Position numbers and translations under genes: made by a program. A stretch of 64,000 bases of DNA from positions 56,644,304 to 56,708,303 of the forward strand of contig OY829537.1 in NCBI GenBank assembly GCA_963691705.1. The letters are read 5' to 3'. Under the pieces are notes generated by a model that made no database searches, was not told the DNA's origin, and worked only from the letters and a program-made list of their open reading frames with translations. This DNA is from Viola odorata (lineage: Eukaryota > Streptophyta > Magnoliopsida > Malpighiales > Violaceae). This document shows, in pieces, positions 60,170 to 64,000 of this stretch; position 1 is the first letter of the stretch, and every line of letters starts with the position of its first letter.

Positions 60170-62303
60170 TCACTCCTCTTCGGAGGAAAGGAAACCCTCT
60201 TGGTTCTCATCAATCTCTTTCATCCTCGCGGAGGCATACCTGGCGACCTAAGCAGGATCTGCGGCCCTACTGCGGTGCTGATCTGTCACCCCGGCGACAA
60301 AGGCCTGTTCAGTCATCTTCTTCCACCATGCCACTTTCTTCAAAGCTTTCGACAGGTCGGCATCATGGGATGATACCTCCTCAAGAAGGAATGAGTTCTT
60401 CTTTCTCTCAGCCACCAGCTCAGCCTCCAAAGCTTCGACCTGGGCTTTTCCTTTAGATCTTTCTCGAGAAAGGTCAGCGCGGCACTCGCGCAGTTCGGCC
60501 TAAGTGCGCTTGTGGAGTCGCGACAACTCCTCTACCTTTGCTAGCGCACCAGAGTTTTGAGATTGTGTACCATGGGCCTTGATGAAGTAATGAAGTTGTC
60601 GAAAGGCAGCAAGGCAGTTGTTCATGACGCGCATGTATTGAACCTCGGGAGGAAGTTGCAGCAGCCTACTTTCCTTCTCGGAGGCGCGAAACATTTCACA
60701 GGCCAAGATAGTCGTGGGCTGATCTTGCGATAAGGGGTCTGATATACCCAGGGCACGGAACCCGTCAGTCCCAAACTTTCACAGATTTAGTCGGTGAGAA
60801 GGGGCCCCTTGAGGCCCATCACGGGAAAGATCAGCAACAAAGGAAGGGGCGGAGATACCGCTAGAGCCCCCAACGTCTCGAATTGAAGTAATGAACAACG
60901 GACAAGGGGACTTGGGAGGAGAGTGAGAAGAGCCAGGTCCACTGGGGACGGAGGAAGGCACATTAGGAATACAACGGCCAATGGGCGAGTGTGGAGGCTC
61001 TATGACAGGAGTGGAGTCTGCAGCGAACGATGGCATCGTCGCGGCGGTAGAGGTTTTATCGGGAGCGACCAATCCCAGAGGCGAGGAAGCACCACCCAGA
61101 GAAGCTGCGCTCTCCTTTGTCGCGCCAGGAGAAATGGTAGTCTCAGAAGCGACGGTATTTGCGGTATTGGCAGGGGGAGATTGAGTCACCACCCTTGTCA
61201 CTTGAGCTTCGCTTGCTTCCCTTAGCTTCTTCCGTTGAGCTGAGGAAGCCGGACGGAGGCTCAACTCTGTGTCCATGTCCTCCATGTCCTCAACTCCGTA
61301 GGAGAAAATCTTTGTCTCAGTCACTGGCAAACCAGACCCGGGCCTCTTCTTCCGACTGGGTAACCAGTTCTCCACGAAGCGGGAAGTGCGGAGAGAGGAA
61401 CTGCTTTCCCTGGAAAGAATTTCGTCTAAAGCTCTTTTCTTTATGAGCATACGGTGATCAGTTCGAGCCCCAGCGGAAGTAGAGGGAGCAGTTGTTGAAG
61501 GGGCGACAACCTTGTGAGGAGCGTCACCCTCAGAGAGCGGACGAGCGATAGTTTCCCCCTGCGAAAAAGTAATGTTAGTAAGCAAGGGGGAAGCAAGGCA
61601 GCGGCGAAGCTCAAAATCTCACCTATGGCACACTCAGTTAAAGGCCTGTACAAGGCAAAGTTTCGGATCTGGAAAGAGGACTCCATCTCCAGCAAGGTGT
61701 TGGCCTCGCCCAATCAACCACCTCCAGGTTGAAATCAGGATGCCACAGGCGAGAGGGTAATTCGACGACAAAGAAACCGGTTTTCCAGTTATCGACGCTC
61801 CCCTCAAATCCTTGAAATTTCTGCCAAAAAGACCTCACTAGAGCGTCATCCCATCTTGGAATAATATTAATGAAGCCGTCGCGAAAAACCAGAGTCAAGA
61901 ACTTGCAAAATAAAGAGACAGAGGGAGCAAGAATATCTTTTAATTCGCAGGCACGAAGGAAGGCGTAGATGCAGCTCCATGAGGGAGGGGTAATCTGCGC
62001 AGGGTTAAGCCCGTGCTCGCGCAGCACACGCTCTAGCGTGCCATGAACTGGGAGGCGGAACCCGTATTGAAACATCTTAAAATAAAGAATCCTATGAGTT
62101 TTCCAGAGCCGGCTATGAAGCCTCATGGTGTCAGAAGAAATAGTAGGGCGATAGCCGCAGGTGAAGGTAATATTATTGCTTTCCAGTTCAAGACGTAAGA
62201 CAGTAGGGCAAGTAAAGATGCTAGGAGTATTTTCAAGCTCGGGATATCGAGAAATTGGCCTAGGGGTAGTTAAAGAACTAGATTGAGATCTCGTGCGAGG
62301 CAT
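60170..62303 (-). pseudogene. Antisense gene 2: second Transposase_28-like / coiled-coil gene, decayed
   Basis: Paralogue of antisense gene 1. Exon 1 starts MPRTRSQSSSLTTPRPISRY at 62303 and keeps the domain signature (FQYGFRLPVHGTLERVLREH, ITPPSWSCIYAFLRACE, LWHPDFNLEVVDWA). A one-base loss near 61714-61718 throws the frame off at the domain end. A likely intron spans 61622-61559 (donor GTGAGA, acceptor TTTTCGCAG), but phases differ by one base, suggesting another indel. The long last exon (61558-60170) is Ser/Pro-rich then coiled-coil (KVEELSRLHKRT, MEAELVAERKKN, LSKALKKVAWWKKM), crossed by in-frame stops TGA 60779, TAG 60500 and TAG 60248, and ending at TGA 60170. All pieces after the intron share one frame. 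Its sequence is well diverged from gene 1, so the duplication is old. Confidence 0.72.
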
Positions 62304-62755
62304 GATAGATAAAGCAGCAAAGGAAAATCAAAAGAAAGATCGAGCAGAATACCTTGAGAGAGAGAAGGCTGAAATTGATAAGTGAATCGCCTGGATGCGA
62401 ACGAGTGAATTTCCTCAGAGCGAGCGAAAAACGAAGAGAGTTCTGAAGTATAAAAAGGAGCAAAAAGGTACAAGGAAGAAACATGTTTCCTTTTAAAAGA
62501 GACGGTGGAAGAGTCAGACAGAAGGGTAACCTATTACAGAAAGACACGTATGAGGCAAATAGGGCACGTGGGAAGACCCTGACAGAGACTTAAAGTCAAG
62601 CGCTCGCCTCGAATTTCGCAAAAGAAAAGCCCTTTAATTACAAAAAACCCCAGAAAAATGATCCTATGAAGCGGTAATCGGCTTGTCCAGCGGCGATTAA
62701 CGCATAAGAGCGACGATATACTAAAAGCAAAAAAGAAAAAGGAAGCCAGCGGCAT
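62304..62755. other. Upstream flank of antisense gene 2
   Basis: About 450 bp between gene 2 and gene 3. It holds a weak AT-rich TATA-like stretch on the minus strand near 62449-62457 (TTTTTATAC). No supported gene or repeat. Confidence 0.4.
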
Positions 62756-63155
62756 CTACAACAAGTGCGGCGTTGTCAATCTTCGTCCATCCTGAAAGGC
62801 CGTGGGGGTAGTGTCCTCCTTCGAAGCGGCATGGGAGCCTTCTTTCGGGGTAGGGGCGACCGGTTCCGGAGCGGCATCTGGCACTGAAATTTTATCCTTC
62901 GGAAAAGGACAAGGAGCGGACGGAGACGCTTCATCTTTTTGCTGCAGTAAGAGATAGTGAGGCTCGAAGTCGGCAAAGAAGGATTTGAAAGATTGTTTCT
63001 TTGTTTTCTTCAATCTCTTGCGACCCCGGTGTTTCACAGAACGTTTGGCAGGCCTCCAAGGAGGTGTGAGTGGAGGATTGTCGGAATCGGGAGAAGTCGG
63101 AGGGGTCGGAGGAGAATCGCGGGCGGCAGCATACAAAAAAACGGGAGTCAGCCAT
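62756..63155 (-). pseudogene. Antisense gene 3: short basic Pro-rich protein, one-base frameshift
   Basis: An ATG at 63155 opens MADSR, then a run of seven T on the coding strand (63141-63135) shifts the frame; with one base fewer the frame would continue to TAG 62756 (about 130 codons). The body is Pro/Ser/Asp-rich at first (SPPTPPTSPDSDNPPLTPP), then strongly basic with nuclear-localisation character (KHRGRKRLKKTKKQSFKSFF), then acidic/Pro-rich. A TATA box lies 80 bp upstream. I recognise no domain. The frameshift could be real decay or a homopolymer sequencing error. Composition and position suggest a gene of the element itself. Confidence 0.5.
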
Positions 63156-63233
63156 GGAAATGTCAGTAAGAGTGAGAAGCAAGAAGGAAAAAGATGAACG
63201 AAAAAGATGAACGAAAAGGAAAGAAAGAGCCCC

Positions 63234-63241
63234 CTTATATA
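63234..63241 (-). promoter_or_regulatory. TATA box upstream of antisense gene 3
   Basis: Minus-strand TATATAAG in GGCTATATAAGGGGG, 80 bp before the ATG at 63155; a start about 30 bp downstream would leave a short 5' untranslated leader. It suggests this gene is transcribed separately from genes 1 and 2. Confidence 0.5.
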
Positions 63242-63687
63242 GCCAAGAGGAGGAAGCGTGCCTGCCTCTCCGCGTATTATCGAGGATATTTAATGCTATC
63301 AAGGGTAGCGTCTGTTGGGGGGACAGATCTGACTCCGCAACTGTTAAAAATCTGCAAGAATTATACGTTGGCTCTAAAAAAGCGGCGCGAAATATATTCT
63401 GAACGGACGTGGCGTGAAAGAATTATCATTATGAGCCAGATAGGCAAATAAAGTTAGGGGATCCCAAGGGACACCAAGCCCGCAGTTAGTAAGAATAGAG
63501 GCGGTTTTCTAAGAAAGACGAAATGAGAAAAAAGAAAAACATTGATAGCGTGGCAAGCGAATAACGAAAGGCATATTTACTTAAAGGGCCTAACAGCCCG
63601 AGATTACAAAAAGGCCTAATGGCCCGAGTTACAAAAGGTGCACCAGAGGAGCACAGAAAGACACACCGAAGGGATCCCCGTCACTGG
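63242..63687. other. Spacer between antisense genes 3 and 4, with a short direct repeat
   Basis: About 445 bp with no supported gene. GGCCTAACAGCCCGAGATTACAAA (63587-63610) is repeated as a close variant, GGCCTAATGGCCCGAG plus TTACAAA, at 63613-63635 (26-bp step). Confidence 0.45.
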
Positions 63688-64000
63688 TCAAGCATTCGAC
63701 CCAGCGTCATCATCGTCCCATTCCAGGAAAGGAATTTCCCTAAGGGCGTCCGCCAGGGTCGTCAGTTCATAAGAGTAGGCCCTCATGCTCTTCAGGCAGC
63801 ATCCCAGTAAGTCCTTCCTGTGCTGCAGCGTTGACATCAGTAGCTGGATTTGAGAAACAGCCACCGACAGCTTCACCGCTTTCTCCACGGGACTGAAATC
63901 CTCCATGGTGACAGCGGCCTGTCTAGCTTGTAGGGGAGTTAACATCCCCTGGAGCTCCAGCATATCCTCTGAGGTCTTGATGCTCAGCGAACCCAGGAAA
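63688..64000 (-). CDS. Antisense gene 4: partial small helical protein with acidic tail
   Basis: Open without stops from the window edge (64000) to TGA at 63688, at least 103 codons; the first Met inside the window is at 63963, but the frame is already open before it. The visible part looks alpha-helical (EKAVKLSVAVSQIQLLMSTL, LTTLADALREIPFLEW) and ends in an acidic DDDDAGSNA tail. No domain is recognised. Orientation and position match the other antisense genes, so it could be the last exon of another accessory gene. Coding status is moderate because only a fragment is visible. Confidence 0.45.
   Translation of the reverse strand, partial: FLGSLSIKTSEDMLELQGMLTPLQARQAAVTMEDFSPVEKAVKLSVAVSQIQLLMSTLQHRKDLLGCCLKSMRAYSYELTTLADALREIPFLEWDDDDAGSNA

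Larger units (their letters stand above)
48194..64000 (+). mobile_element. Tat/Ogre-lineage Ty3/gypsy LTR retrotransposon (3' end beyond window)
   Basis: The element interrupts a satellite monomer between GACTGCTTAC and its expected continuation. Order on the plus strand: 5' LTR, primer site, gag-protease, reverse transcriptase, two RNase H domains and integrase, that is, Ty3/gypsy order. Great length, a second RNase H, a tandem-repeat zone after pol and extra genes on the opposite strand are known features of the plant Tat lineage. No second copy of the 532-bp LTR is present before 64000, so at least 15.8 kb of the element is here and the 3' LTR lies outside. Many stops and a frameshift make it non-autonomous. 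Nested insertions in 56-64 kb cannot be excluded, but I see no LTR-like boundary there. Confidence 0.85.

Noticed and set aside
58345..61760. Plus-strand frames of 60-165 codons overlapping the antisense genes
   Set aside because: They are mirror frames of the Ser/Pro- and Glu/Lys-rich antisense exons and lack recognisable motifs.

Overview
This is plant nuclear heterochromatin, from a flowering plant and more likely a eudicot; the species cannot be named from the sequence. The evidence is a long AT-rich satellite array, a degenerate Ty3/gypsy LTR retrotransposon with Tat/Ogre-lineage architecture, TG...CA LTRs with TATAAATA boxes, and short GT-AG introns. There are no bacterial-type operons, no RNA genes and no CRISPR array.

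Layout. (1) Positions 1-48193 are a head-to-tail satellite array with a unit of about 1.02-1.07 kb (about 45 units). Most units fall into higher-order repeats. One 4178-bp period is at the left end (1-9391). A nearly identical 4240-bp period, four monomers (1072+1051+1052+1065 bp), covers 15875-34969. The rest is divergent, deleted, internally duplicated or chimeric monomers, including an 894-bp deletion variant that was itself amplified (41683-45426). A probable solo LTR of 755 bp (46853-47607) sits inside one monomer. Short ORFs in the array are by-products of the repeat; I see no gene there.

(2) At 48194 the array is interrupted by a large LTR retrotransposon that runs past the end of the window (>15.8 kb). 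In order: a 532-bp 5' LTR (48194-48725, ends TGATAA...TTATCA), a primer-binding-site-like sequence, gag-protease, reverse transcriptase, two RNase H domains, and integrase (D,D35E) ending at 54714. Pol carries at least eight premature stops and a frameshift, so this copy is dead. The catalytic residues of reverse transcriptase, RNase H and integrase are still readable, but the protease motif is altered.

(3) Downstream of pol is a hypervariable zone: a 39-bp minisatellite, a related 37-bp minisatellite (both built on a CATGCC/GGCATG inverted repeat), diverged GTGAAAAGTCCTATCCT boxes, and a 132-bp tandem repeat.

(4) From 57136 to the window end, the opposite strand carries four genes or gene remnants. 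Two are tandem paralogues with a Transposase_28-like ('putative gypsy type transposon') N-terminal domain and a coiled-coil C-terminal part. The first has two recognisable introns and a TATA box. The third is a short basic Pro-rich protein with its own TATA box. The fourth is a partial acidic-tailed protein running off the window. Antisense extra genes are known in Tat-lineage elements; two Transposase_28 paralogues plus two orphan genes in one element is the most unusual content here. All twelve premature stops located in the element are TAG or TGA and none TAA, as expected from decay by deamination at methylated CG and CHG sites.
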